64,000 bases of DNA, taken from contig NZ_LBNQ01000013.1 of NCBI RefSeq assembly GCF_001005215.1, forward strand, positions 28,017 through 92,016. The letters are read 5' to 3'. A program made the translations under genes and the position numbers. This DNA is from Lampropedia cohaerens (lineage in GTDB: Bacteria > Pseudomonadota > Gammaproteobacteria > Burkholderiales > Burkholderiaceae_C). Below the pieces are notes generated by a model. The model was given only the letters and a program-made list of their open reading frames with translations. It ran no database searches and was not told the origin of the DNA. This document shows, piece after piece, positions 30,436 to 39,127 of this stretch (positions are counted from its first letter, which is position 1; the number at the start of each line of letters is the position of its first letter).

Positions 30436-31281
30436 ATGAAATTCTTGAGATATGGCCCCATGGGGCAGGAAAGGCCTGCCGTTCTGGATGCGCAAGGCCG
30501 GCTGCGCGACCTCAGTGCGTGGACCCGTGACATTGACGGCGACTTTCTTGCCGGTCCGCTGGTGCAGGCGCTCAAAAGCCAGGATCTTGGGCAATTGCCT
30601 CTGGTGCCGGGCCAGCCGCGCATTGGCGCCTGTGTGGGGCAGATCGGCAAGTTTATCTGCATCGGATTGAACTATGCCGACCACGCGGCCGAGTCGAACA
30701 TGCCGATACCGGCCGAACCGGTGGTGTTTGCCAAGTGGACCTCGGCCGTGGTCGGTCCCAACGACGACGTGCGGATTCCACGCGGTTCGAGCAAGACCGA
30801 CTGGGAAGTCGAGCTTGGCGTGGTGATTGGCAAAGCCGCTTCCTACGTCGATGAGAGCACCGCGATGGAGCACGTGGCGGGCTACTGCGTGATCAACGAT
30901 GTTTCCGAGCGCGCCTATCAGCTTGAGCGTGGCGGGACGTGGGACAAGGGCAAGGGCTGCGACACCTTCGGTCCCACCGGACCGTGGCTGGTCACGCCCG
31001 ACGAGGTGCCCGATCCCCACCAGCTCAACCTGTGGCTGGAAGTCGATGGCACGCGCTACCAGGATGGCAACACCGCGACCATGATCTTCAAGGTCCCCCA
31101 GATCATCGCCTACCTCAGCCAGTTCATGACGCTACACCCCGGCGACGTGATCTCGACCGGCACGCCGCCGGGCGTGGGCATGGGCATCAAGCCCGAGCCG
31201 GTCTTCCTGCGCGCAGGCCAGACCATGCGTCTGGGCATTGACGGCCTGGGGCAGCAGCAGCAAAAAGTCGTCGCCGCCTGA
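30436..31281 (+). CDS. Fumarylacetoacetate hydrolase family protein, likely 2,4-diketo-3-deoxy-sugar-acid hydrolase
   Basis: The 281-residue FAH-fold enzyme has the metal-site segments NYADHAAESNMPIP, DWEVELGVVIG and NDVSERAYQLERGG, and ends with the FMTLHPGDVISTGTPPGVG signature. Relatives hydrolyse 2,4-diketo-3-deoxy-L-fuconate or related compounds to pyruvate plus lactate or glycolate; others are annotated as ureidoglycolate lyase. The SDR and MFS genes downstream favour sugar-acid breakdown, but no dehydratase gene is in the module, so the substrate remains open. It is first in the operon. Confidence 0.83.
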   Translation: MKFLRYGPMGQERPAVLDAQGRLRDLSAWTRDIDGDFLAGPLVQALKSQDLGQLPLVPGQPRIGACVGQIGKFICIGLNYADHAAESNMPIPAEPVVFAKWTSAVVGPNDDVRIPRGSSKTDWEVELGVVIGKAASYVDESTAMEHVAGYCVINDVSERAYQLERGGTWDKGKGCDTFGPTGPWLVTPDEVPDPHQLNLWLEVDGTRYQDGNTATMIFKVPQIIAYLSQFMTLHPGDVISTGTPPGVGMGIKPEPVFLRAGQTMRLGIDGLGQQQQKVVAA

Positions 31282-31292
31282 AGGAGTCCACC

Positions 31293-32045
31293 ATGAATAC
31301 CTACGACTTCAAGAATCAGGTGGCAGTGGTCACCGGCGGCGCCCAAGGCATCGGGCTGGCGGTAGTGGAGCGCCTGCTCGCTGGCGGCGCGGCGGTGGCA
31401 ATCTGGGACCGCGACGCACAGGCGCTGACCGATGCCAGCCAGCGGCTGGGCGCGCTGGGGACCGTGGTGACCTGTGAGGTTGACATCGTCAACCTCGCGT
31501 CGGTGCAGCAGGCCTACCAACAGACCGTGCAGGCGCTGGGCAACGTCACGATCCTTGTGAACAGCGCCGGCATTGCAGGCACCAACGCACCGGTGGTGGA
31601 GTACCCGCAGGATGAGTGGAGCCGGGTCGTGGACATCAACCTCAACGGCACCTTCCACGTCAACCAGGTGGTGGTGAAGGGGATGATCGCTGGCGGCTAT
31701 GGGCGCGTGGTGAATGTCGCCTCCATCGCAGGCAAGGAGGGCAACCCCAATGCCTCTGCCTACAGCGCCTCGAAGGCTGCCGTGATTGCGCTGACCAAGA
31801 GTCTTGGCAAGGAAACCGCAGGCTATGACATTGCGGTCAACGCGATCACCCCGGCAGCGGCCAAAACCCGGATCTTCGAGCAGATGGCGCAGCAGCACAT
31901 CGATTACATGCTCTCAAAGATTCCGCGCGGGCGTTTCGTGCAGGTCCGCGAAATCGCCTCCATGGTGGCATGGCTGGTGAGTGCCGAAAACTCGTTCACG
32001 ACCGGGGCGGTCTTCGACCTCTCGGGCGGCAGGGCCACCTACTGA
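31293..32045 (+). CDS. Short-chain dehydrogenase, likely 2-keto-3-deoxy-sugar-acid dehydrogenase
   Basis: The 250-residue SDR has the cofactor motif TGGAQGIGLAV, the NSAGIAG segment and the catalytic Ser with YSASK (Tyr and Lys). In fuconate-type pathways such an enzyme oxidises the 2-keto-3-deoxy acid to the 2,4-diketo acid used by the FAH enzyme encoded just upstream. That pairing is the main support for its role. It starts 11 bp after the FAH gene, with AAGGAG as ribosome site. Confidence 0.85.
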   Translation: MNTYDFKNQVAVVTGGAQGIGLAVVERLLAGGAAVAIWDRDAQALTDASQRLGALGTVVTCEVDIVNLASVQQAYQQTVQALGNVTILVNSAGIAGTNAPVVEYPQDEWSRVVDINLNGTFHVNQVVVKGMIAGGYGRVVNVASIAGKEGNPNASAYSASKAAVIALTKSLGKETAGYDIAVNAITPAAAKTRIFEQMAQQHIDYMLSKIPRGRFVQVREIASMVAWLVSAENSFTTGAVFDLSGGRATY

Positions 32046-32162
32046 CAGCTACCACGTATCAAGTACCGCCCGCGCGGGCGGGCCATGCGCCAACACACCT
32101 TCTCTTCTGCCTCGCGCAGGGCGCGCATGGAAAGCATCACTACAAGTACAAGGAGACAGTTC

Positions 32163-33488
32163 ATGAGTGTCAATGCAAGCATTGGTGTCGCAGGCGTTGC
32201 CGGGCGCGCCGCGGTGGCGCGCGAGCAGCAGGTCTATGGCAAGGTTTTCTGGCGTTTCATACCGCTGTTGGTGGTGTGCTGGGTGATTGCCTATCTGGAC
32301 CGCGTCAACATCAGCTTCGCGAAACTGCAGATGCAAAGCGATCTGGGATTTTCTGACGCGGTGTACGGGCTGGGTGCCAGCGTGTTCTTCATCGGCTACT
32401 TTCTGTTCGAGGTGCCGAGCAACATGATCTTGCATCGTGTGGGCGCACGCGTGTGGATCATGCGCATCATGGTGACGTGGGGCATTGCTTCGGCGTGCAC
32501 GATGTTCGTGACCAGCGAGATGGGCTTTTACGTGATTCGCTTTCTCGTCGGTGCGCTGGAGGCTGGCTTCGTGCCAGGGGCGCTGTACTTCTTCACCAAG
32601 TGGTTTCCCGCAGCGCGCAGGGCGCGCATCAACACCATCTTCATGTCCGGCATCGCCTTCTGCGGCATCATCGGCGGGCCGATCTCTGGCGGCATCATGA
32701 AATACACCGATGGCCTGCTGGAGCTGGCCGGCTGGCAATGGCTGTTTCTGCTCGAAGGGATTCCGGCCGTGATCCTCGGGGTGGTGGTGTGGAAATTCCT
32801 GGATGACGAGATTGCCGATGCCCGGTGGTTGAGCCAGGACGACAAGGCCTTCTGGCATGCGCAGGTCAATCGCGATGCCAAGGAAGCGCAGGCCCACAAC
32901 TTTCTCGCAGCGCTCAGGGAGCCTGCCACCTACACGCTTTCGTTCATCTACATGTGTCTTGCTGGCGGCATCTATGGTCTGGTGTTTTGGATGCCCCAGC
33001 TCATCCGCACCGCAGGCACGCAGGATACGTTCGTCATCGGACTGATTTCCGCCTTGCCCTATCTGATGGCGGGTATCGGGATGATCCTGCTTGGCAAGAA
33101 TTCGGACCGTACCGGCGAGCGGCGCTGGCATCTGGCCCTGACTGTGCTGGCTGGCGGCATTGGCTACTTCCTGTGCGGTGCCTACAGCAGCAGCACGGTG
33201 GCGTTGCTGTTCGGACTCACGGTTGCGGCCACGGGCATCATCTCGGCCATCGGGCTGTTCTGGGTGTTCCCGCAGCGCTTTCTCAGTGGCATGGCCGCCG
33301 CTGCCGGCATCGCGCTGATCAACTCCATCGGCCAGCTTGGAGGCATCATCAGCCCCTATATGGTCGGCAAGGTCCGCGACGTGACGGGCAGTGCCACACT
33401 GGGGCTGTACGCGTTATCGGCGGCATGTCTGGTGGCGTTCGTGCTGGTGGCCTGGGGCCTGCCGCGGCGCCTTTACCAGAAGGTGTGA
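32163..33488 (+). CDS. MFS transporter, anion:cation symporter family
   Basis: The 441-residue product has 12 predicted membrane segments and ACS-family landmarks such as AYLDRVNISFAKLQM after the first segment and GYFLFEVPSNMILHRVGARVW. Members import sugar acids such as galactonate, glucarate or phthalate with protons. I chose ATG at 32163 with AAGGAG upstream; a longer frame from 32085 adds an unlikely hydrophilic leader. It completes the FAH-SDR-MFS module and probably imports its substrate. Confidence 0.86.
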   Translation: MSVNASIGVAGVAGRAAVAREQQVYGKVFWRFIPLLVVCWVIAYLDRVNISFAKLQMQSDLGFSDAVYGLGASVFFIGYFLFEVPSNMILHRVGARVWIMRIMVTWGIASACTMFVTSEMGFYVIRFLVGALEAGFVPGALYFFTKWFPAARRARINTIFMSGIAFCGIIGGPISGGIMKYTDGLLELAGWQWLFLLEGIPAVILGVVVWKFLDDEIADARWLSQDDKAFWHAQVNRDAKEAQAHNFLAALREPATYTLSFIYMCLAGGIYGLVFWMPQLIRTAGTQDTFVIGLISALPYLMAGIGMILLGKNSDRTGERRWHLALTVLAGGIGYFLCGAYSSSTVALLFGLTVAATGIISAIGLFWVFPQRFLSGMAAAAGIALINSIGQLGGIISPYMVGKVRDVTGSATLGLYALSAACLVAFVLVAWGLPRRLYQKV

Positions 33489-33576
33489 GGCTTCTGCTCC
33501 GCGGGCCAGGAGGAGCTTGCGATGTGTGGTTGCGCTGACAAAGCCCTTGCGCTGGCCGCCGACACGCATCGGATGC

Positions 33577-33614
33577 ATACCCAAAGAAGGTATGATCCAA
33601 CCCACATTGGGTAT
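33577..33614. repeat. Palindromic element E2, related to 29285-29322
   Basis: ATACCC and GGGTAT bound a 38-bp element that matches E1 at 28 positions. It also contains ATACC-N7-GGTAT and the core GGTATGATCCAACC. It lies 15 bp before the MNT start and 88 bp after the MFS stop, so it could be a HEPN-MNT operator or the right boundary of the sugar-acid module. Confidence 0.5.
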
Positions 33615-33628
33615 TTTCTCAACCTGCG

Positions 33629-34261
33629 ATGCCTTCACGCACATCCGGACTGGCCAGTGCCCTGTTCAACCAAACACAGCAACGCGTCATTGGGTTGCTG
33701 TTCGGGCAGCCCTCGCGCAGCTTCTACAGCGCTGAAGTGATTGCCACCACGCATGGCGGCAGTGGTGCCATCCAGCGTGAGCTGGCGCGCCTGGCCGAAG
33801 CGGGCCTGCTGACGGTCGAGCGGCGTGGCCATCAGAAGCATTACCGCGCCAACCCGCAGTCGCCCATCTTTGAGGAGCTGTGCGGCATTGCGCGCAAAAC
33901 CATGGGGTTTGCTGAGCCGCTGCGCATGGCGTTGCAGCCCCTGGCCGATCGCATACAGGCGGCATTCATCTATGGCTCGGTCGCCAAGGGGCAGGACACC
34001 AGCCAGAGTGACATCGACCTGCTGGTGCTGGCCGACGATATCGGCTACGCGGACCTGTTCGATTTGCTGGAGCCACTCAACACGCAATGGCAACGCAGCA
34101 TCAATCCCAGCATCTACAGCACCGAGCAGTGGCGGCAACGCCTGCTGCGCGGCGACGCATTTGCGAGCCGCGTGTGGCAGCAGCCCAAAATCTGGGTGCT
34201 GGGCGATGCGCAGGCCATGGCCGCGGAGATAGGTACGCTGGGCGAAGGGCCGCAGCCATGA
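33629..34261 (+). CDS. MNT-type antitoxin: winged helix fused to minimal nucleotidyltransferase
   Basis: The 210-residue product has an N-terminal winged-helix domain (about 15-75, with ALFNQTQQRVIGLLFG and EAGLLTVERRGHQKHYRAN) followed by a nucleotidyltransferase core with GSVAKGQDTSQSDIDLLV, a perfect GSX10DXD signature. MNT antitoxins silence HEPN RNases by adding AMP groups to a tyrosine. The fused DNA-binding domain suggests it also represses its own operon. Its stop overlaps the HEPN start as ATGA. Confidence 0.85.
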   Translation: MPSRTSGLASALFNQTQQRVIGLLFGQPSRSFYSAEVIATTHGGSGAIQRELARLAEAGLLTVERRGHQKHYRANPQSPIFEELCGIARKTMGFAEPLRMALQPLADRIQAAFIYGSVAKGQDTSQSDIDLLVLADDIGYADLFDLLEPLNTQWQRSINPSIYSTEQWRQRLLRGDAFASRVWQQPKIWVLGDAQAMAAEIGTLGEGPQP

Positions 34262-34707
34262 CCACCTCTGACCGTGCCTTCGTCAACCTCAGCGGTCCGG
34301 GCAAGCCGCTGCGCGCTGAGCCGCCCGATGCGGCGGAGTTCGCCGGTCTTGTTAAATCCGCCATGGCGCGACTGTCCGATGCCGACAACGCCCAGCTTTC
34401 GCTGGAGAGTCGCTTCGATCTCGCCTACAACGCCGCCCACGCCCTGTGTCTTGCGGCCCTGCGCTGGCACGGCTGGCGCTCGTCCAACCGCTACATCGTC
34501 TTCCAGCTGTTGCCCAGCACCCTGGGCCTGGGCCCGGCCGTGTGGCGCGTGCTCGCCAAGTGCCATGACATCCGCAACCTGGGCGAATACGAGGGCCACC
34601 TCAACATCGACGCGCGCATCACCTCCGACCTTCTCAGGGCCTGTCACGCGGTGGCAGAAAAAGTGCAGGCGCTGCCGCCGATTGCGAACCCGACTGGTCG
34701 GCGCTAA
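34258..34707 (+). CDS. HEPN-domain toxin, partner of the MNT protein
   Basis: The 149-residue, helix-rich protein has the HEPN-type segment CHDIRNLGEYEGH near residues 104-116, preceded by RVLAKCH. HEPN toxins are RNases with an RX4-6H site; RVLAKCH (R-X5-H) is the best candidate here, and the tyrosine in GEYEG is a likely target of AMPylation. I chose ATG at 34258, which overlaps the MNT stop, so synthesis is coupled with the antitoxin made first. RNase activity is inferred from family and context. Confidence 0.78.
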   Translation: MTTSDRAFVNLSGPGKPLRAEPPDAAEFAGLVKSAMARLSDADNAQLSLESRFDLAYNAAHALCLAALRWHGWRSSNRYIVFQLLPSTLGLGPAVWRVLAKCHDIRNLGEYEGHLNIDARITSDLLRACHAVAEKVQALPPIANPTGRR

Positions 34708-34981
34708 CTGTATGCGCGGCGCAGGCAGCGGCTGGACTGCTGCGCCACCTGTCTTCGCGAGGCCTGCCTAGCTGCAATTCCCGTACTGGCACGGGCCCGC
34801 GCGCTTTTTGCAGCGCATTCCCGCGGACACTTTTTCGAATTGTCACAACTTCCATATTCAGCCATAAGCCCGCCATGCGTCGGCCATAATCGCCGATTTC
34901 TCGCGTCGGCTTGATCGACTGGTGCCTGCTGAAATGGCGGCAACAGTAAGGACTTGTCGACTTTTTCCGCAGGAGCTTTCC

Positions 34982-35674
34982 GTGTTCGCTTCTATTTTCG
35001 TCCGCGCAGCGGCAATCGCAGTGCCGCTGCTGCTGGCTGCCTGCAGCACCACTGAACAATCTCGCAGCCTGAGCATTCCGCAAACGGTCGCCGCCGAGAC
35101 GGCCCGCCAGTATCAGGGCCCGCGCATGCCTGTTTCGATCGGCAAGTTCGACAACCGCACCAATTACCAGCGCGGGGTGTTCTCCGACGGCGTGGATCGC
35201 CTGGGTGGCCAGGCGCAGACGATCCTCACCGCCCATCTGCAGCGCAGTGGCCGTTTTGCGGTACTGGATCGCCAAAATCTGAGTGAGACTGGCCAGGAGG
35301 CGGCAATCCTGGGGCAGGCCCAACAGTTGCGTGGCGCCAACTTTGTCATTACCGGTGATGTCAGTGAATTCGGTCGCAAGGATGTGGGCGACCGGCAACT
35401 GTTCGGCGTGCTGGGGCGTGGCAAGACCCAGGTCGCCTACGCCAAGGTGAACCTCAATGTCGTGGACGTCGCCACCAATGAGGTGGTGTATGCCGCACAG
35501 GGCGCTGGCGAGTACACGCTCTCGGCGCGCGAGGTGCTGGGCTTTGGCAGTACCGCCAGCTATGACGCCACCCTCAACGGCAAGGTACTGGACCTGGCAG
35601 TTCGTGATGCGGTTGACCAACTGGTGGCAGGGCTGGAGCAGGGCGCCTGGCCTGCTGCGCCGGTTCAGCCATGA
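34982..35674 (+). CDS. CsgG-family outer-membrane lipoprotein
   Basis: The 230-residue product has a lipoprotein signal ending LLLAACSTT and a CsgG-like domain (IGKFDNRTNYQRGVFSDGVDRLGGQA, then LTAHLQRSGRFAVLDR). CsgG proteins form secretion pores for curli or act as envelope lipoproteins of unclear role. No curli subunit genes are present. I chose GTG at 34982, with CAGGAG upstream, because it puts the signal peptide first. The next two lipoprotein genes overlap in series. Confidence 0.85.
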   Translation: MFASIFVRAAAIAVPLLLAACSTTEQSRSLSIPQTVAAETARQYQGPRMPVSIGKFDNRTNYQRGVFSDGVDRLGGQAQTILTAHLQRSGRFAVLDRQNLSETGQEAAILGQAQQLRGANFVITGDVSEFGRKDVGDRQLFGVLGRGKTQVAYAKVNLNVVDVATNEVVYAAQGAGEYTLSAREVLGFGSTASYDATLNGKVLDLAVRDAVDQLVAGLEQGAWPAAPVQP

Positions 35675-36075
35675 TGCAGCGGAACAGGCCCATGAGCCGA
35701 TCGAAGCCCCTGTTGGTCATCTTTGCACTGGCGGCTGCGGTACTGGCTGGCTGCGCCAGCCGCACGCCCATGCTCTATGGTTGGTATGACTACCAGACCC
35801 AGCTGTATGCCTACTTGCAGAGCGGCAACGGCAACTGGCAGGAGCAGCTCGCCGCGCTGGAGCAAATGCAGGAGCAGCTGCGTGCAGCGGACCAGGCGCC
35901 GCCACCCGGCTTTCATGCGCAGTTGGGCCTGCTCTACAGCAGGACCGGCCAGATGCCGCTGGCCAGGGAACATTTCGAGCGCGAACGCCAGCTGTTTCCC
36001 GAGTCATCGCAGTTCATCGATTTCGTGCTGCAGTCGATCGATTCGTCAACCAGCCCAGTGGAGAATCCGGCATGA
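35671..36075 (+). CDS. DUF4810 lipoprotein
   Basis: This 134-residue lipoprotein (signal ending VLAGCASR) has the family segment YGWYDYQTQLYAY after the cysteine. The start overlaps the CsgG stop as ATGA; a later ATG at 35692 is possible. Its function is unknown, but the gene is commonly found between CsgG-like and DUF799 genes, implying one envelope complex. A short TPR-like tail (FERERQLFPESSQFIDFVL) is visible. Confidence 0.83.
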   Translation: MMQRNRPMSRSKPLLVIFALAAAVLAGCASRTPMLYGWYDYQTQLYAYLQSGNGNWQEQLAALEQMQEQLRAADQAPPPGFHAQLGLLYSRTGQMPLAREHFERERQLFPESSQFIDFVLQSIDSSTSPVENPA

Positions 36076-36758
36076 AACGCGTGCTGTGGAAACAGTGGCG
36101 CCGCCTTGCGGCCATCGGTGTCACTTTGATCGCCATGGGCCTGACAGGCTGTGCCACTCCGACTCCTTATGACTACAGTGCCTTGCAGGAGGCCGATCCC
36201 CGCTCCATTCTGGTGTTGCCGCCGTTGAACAACACGCCGGACGTGGATGCCAGCAACGCTGTGTACGCAGGCGTGACGTTGCCGCTGGCCGAGTCGGGTT
36301 ATTACGTCTTCCCGGTCGGACTCACGCACAGCTTGCTGCAGGAAAACGGCATCGCCAACGCAGCGGAGGCCCACCAGATCCCGCTCGATCGGCTGCAGAA
36401 GATCTTCGGTGCGGATGCTGTGTTGTACATGGAGGTGCAGCGCTATGGCACGGTCTACTCCGTCATCAACAGCGAGAGCGTGGTTGCTTTGCACGCCACC
36501 TTGAAGGACGCACGTACCGGCCAGCAGCTGTGGGAAGGCGATGCCAGTGCGTCCAGCAATGAAGGCAACGCTGGTGGCAGCGGGTTGGTGGGCATATTGG
36601 TGACGGCGCTGGTGAATCAGGTGGTCGACACCTTGACCGAGCGCAGTTACCAGATCGCCCACCTTGCCAATCAGCGCCTGCTGCTCGCAGATGGCCCCGC
36701 CCATGGCGCGCTGCTGCATGGGCCGCGCTCGCCCAAGCACGGCCAGCCGCCGCGCTGA
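36072..36758 (+). CDS. DUF799 (GNA1162-type) lipoprotein
   Basis: The 228-residue product has a lipoprotein signal ending GLTGCATP and the family core PRSILVLPPLNNTPDVDASNAV. The Neisseria relative GNA1162 is a surface-associated lipoprotein resembling TolB-type N-terminal folds. Its start overlaps the DUF4810 stop (ATGA), making three coupled lipoprotein genes. A role in outer-membrane assembly or secretion is plausible but not proven. The tail after residue 205 (HGALLHGPRSPKHG) is low complexity. Confidence 0.84.
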   Translation: MKRVLWKQWRRLAAIGVTLIAMGLTGCATPTPYDYSALQEADPRSILVLPPLNNTPDVDASNAVYAGVTLPLAESGYYVFPVGLTHSLLQENGIANAAEAHQIPLDRLQKIFGADAVLYMEVQRYGTVYSVINSESVVALHATLKDARTGQQLWEGDASASSNEGNAGGSGLVGILVTALVNQVVDTLTERSYQIAHLANQRLLLADGPAHGALLHGPRSPKHGQPPR

Positions 36759-36933
36759 ACATGGGAACGCACGGCCAGGCCCGCAGCAAGCAAGGTTGTC
36801 GCATTTTCATGGCGTTTCAGTGCTGCCTGTGGTGCCTCAGGGTGGGGGCGATTGGCCCATGCGCAGGCGTTGGGACAGGCTGCCAGGAATAGTGATCGTC
36901 AGAATGGATGGGGCGCTCTGACCTGCAGTGTGG

Positions 36934-37866
36934 TCAATCCAGGGTCATCCGCATCGACAGCTTGGGCGCGTTCGGGATCAGCGCGCGCATATCCAGTACC
37001 TCTGTCAGGTATTCCACAAATACGTCGGCGGGGCGGCTTAATGGCGCGCCGCGAAGGTAAATCAAGTCGGCCAGGATCGGCGTTGCGCCTTCAAGAGGGA
37101 CGACCCGGAATGCCGCTCTTGGCCAGCTTTGCAGGGAAAACTGCTCTACCAATGCAACGCCTGCGCCGGCCTGTACCAATGCGCAAGCGCTATGGGGCGT
37201 GCCGACTTCAATGGTGGTCTGCAATGCAGAGGCATGCGGGCCAAAGAAAGAGGCTAGGCGTTGGGCCATGGGGGTTTTCGGCACGTAACCGATGTTGAGG
37301 TGCTGCGCCAGCTCCTGCGCACTGACGGCATCGGCTTGCGCGAGGGGGTGATTCCAGGGGCAGATGCACATCAGCTCACTGCGCGCTATCAGGCGCGTCG
37401 TGAGCTGAGGGTGCTCCATCGGCAGCGTCGATATGCCCAGATCGGCGTGGCCTTCCAGTATGAAGTCGCGCAGCGCTTCATGGCCCAGCAGTACGAAGCG
37501 CACATGCAAGTCGGGAAATCGCAAGCGCAGTTTTGCCAATGCAATGGGCACCAGCTCATGGCCAATGCTATTGCTTGCCGCAATGCTGAGCAGGCCTTTA
37601 CGACGTTGCAGGAGGTCTTGCGCGAGGCGGTCGATATCACGTATACGCCCGTAGACGTCATCGACTGACTTGAAAAGTCGCTTGGATTCCTCGGTCGGAT
37701 ACAGCCGTCCCTTGATGCGATCAAACAGCGGAAAGCCAAGCTGCACTTCCAGATGGCCCAGCACGCGGCTCACGGCCGGCACAGAGACGTGCAGCAGCCG
37801 AGCAGCGTCACTGACCGAGCCGGTCGACATCACCGCCCAGAACACTTCCAGATGTCTCAATTTCAT
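36934..37866 (-). CDS. LysR-type regulator divergent from the hydantoin operon
   Basis: The 310-residue product opens MKLRHLEVFWAVMSTGSVSDAARLLHVSVPAVSRVLGHLE, a standard LysR DNA-binding domain, followed by an effector domain (about 90-300). It is transcribed away from the carbamoylase gene with 313 bp between the starts, so it likely controls that operon in response to a hydantoin, carbamoyl amino acid or amino acid. Confidence 0.86.
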   Translation of the reverse strand: MKLRHLEVFWAVMSTGSVSDAARLLHVSVPAVSRVLGHLEVQLGFPLFDRIKGRLYPTEESKRLFKSVDDVYGRIRDIDRLAQDLLQRRKGLLSIAASNSIGHELVPIALAKLRLRFPDLHVRFVLLGHEALRDFILEGHADLGISTLPMEHPQLTTRLIARSELMCICPWNHPLAQADAVSAQELAQHLNIGYVPKTPMAQRLASFFGPHASALQTTIEVGTPHSACALVQAGAGVALVEQFSLQSWPRAAFRVVPLEGATPILADLIYLRGAPLSRPADVFVEYLTEVLDMRALIPNAPKLSMRMTLD

Positions 37867-38179
37867 GCAGTGACTCTAACTCCAAGTCGAGCTTAGGGGT
37901 GTCAAGGCAGGGCACGTCTGACAACACCATCTTCCTTTTTGCTGTATCCGCGAATCATTGCGGCCTTTTGAAAACTCCCAGCTGCGATGGGCACAACTTC
38001 AGTGCTATCTGACACGCGTGCAGCCATGAAAGCTCTAATTTGGTGCAAAAAATGTCCAGGTTCGGTGCATTTTTCTCCGGTGTTAACCAAACGGCAAGAG
38101 CCGGGGATAAAAGCGTTATCGATTTTCCCCTCCCGTTGCGCAATCATTCCTGTACCCCTTATTGATATGGAAACATGAG
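37867..38179. promoter_or_regulatory. Divergent regulatory region, LysR regulator and hydantoin operon
   Basis: This 313-bp gap holds no gene. It must contain both divergent promoters and the LysR site, but I could not single out a reliable T-N11-A operator or a strong -35/-10 pair. It is AT-richer than its surroundings. Confidence 0.4.
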
Positions 38180-39127
38180 ATGACTGGAAAGCGTAGCTTC
38201 GTGATGGCTGTGGCTCAGATGGGCGCGGTAAATCTGGATGACTCCCGCGCATCGGTGGTCGCCCGTTTGGTGGAAATGCTGAAAGAGGCCAAAGGCCGGG
38301 GTGCGCAGTTCGTCGTTTTCCCGGAACTGGCGTTGACGACCTTTTTCCCACGCTACTGGATGGAAGAGGCAGAAGCACAGGCACGTTTTTTTGAGCAGAC
38401 CCTGCCCAGCGCGCAGACCCTGCCACTGTTTGACGCAGCGCGCGATTTAGGGTTGGGGTTCTATCTGGGCTACGCCGAGCTCACGCCCGAAGGCACGCCT
38501 TACAACTCTGCCGTGATCGTGCGGCCCGACGGCAGCATCGCTGGCAAGTACCGCAAGATCCACTTGCCAGGGCACTCGGACCATAAGCCCGCGGCGCCAT
38601 TCCAGCACCTGGAGAAGAAATACTTTGAAGTCGGCGATCTGGGCTTCGGCGTGCATGACGTGCCACTGGGAGGTGCCCAAGTGCGCATGGGCATGTGCCT
38701 GTGCAATGACCGCCGCTGGCCAGAGACGTACCGCGTCATGGCGCTGCAAAGCGCGGAAGTGGTGGTACTTGGCTACAACACGCCATCACTGAACATTCAC
38801 TGGAATGAGCCAGTGCATCTTCGCACGACCACGCATTTGATTTCCCTGCAAGCCAACGCCTATCAAAATGGTCTGTGGGTGGCTGCGGCAGCCAAGTGTG
38901 GCAGTGAGGACGGTCATCACATGATTGGCAGTTCGGTGATTGTGGCTCCCACCGGCGAGATCGTGGCGCGCGCGGTGTCGGAAGACGATGAAGTGATTGC
39001 CGCCAACGTGGACCTGTCGTTGGGTGAGATGTTCCGTGAACACGTCTTCAACTTCGCCAAGCATCGTCGGCCGGAGCACTACAAACTGATCACGGAGCGC
39101 ACGGGCGCTGGAGCACCGGTCAAATGA
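38180..39127 (+). CDS. N-carbamoyl-D-amino-acid hydrolase
   Basis: It hydrolyses N-carbamoyl-D-amino acids to D-amino acids, CO2 and ammonia, the step after hydantoinase. The 315-residue nitrilase-superfamily protein has the catalytic triad Glu49 (VVFPELALTTFF), Lys126 (KYRKIHLPG) and Cys175 (CLCNDRRWPE); CNDRRWPE is characteristic of D-carbamoylases. I chose ATG at 38180; an upstream TTG at 38162 is possible. It leads an eight-gene operon whose first four genes overlap as ATGA. Confidence 0.9.
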   Translation: MTGKRSFVMAVAQMGAVNLDDSRASVVARLVEMLKEAKGRGAQFVVFPELALTTFFPRYWMEEAEAQARFFEQTLPSAQTLPLFDAARDLGLGFYLGYAELTPEGTPYNSAVIVRPDGSIAGKYRKIHLPGHSDHKPAAPFQHLEKKYFEVGDLGFGVHDVPLGGAQVRMGMCLCNDRRWPETYRVMALQSAEVVVLGYNTPSLNIHWNEPVHLRTTTHLISLQANAYQNGLWVAAAAKCGSEDGHHMIGSSVIVAPTGEIVARAVSEDDEVIAANVDLSLGEMFREHVFNFAKHRRPEHYKLITERTGAGAPVK

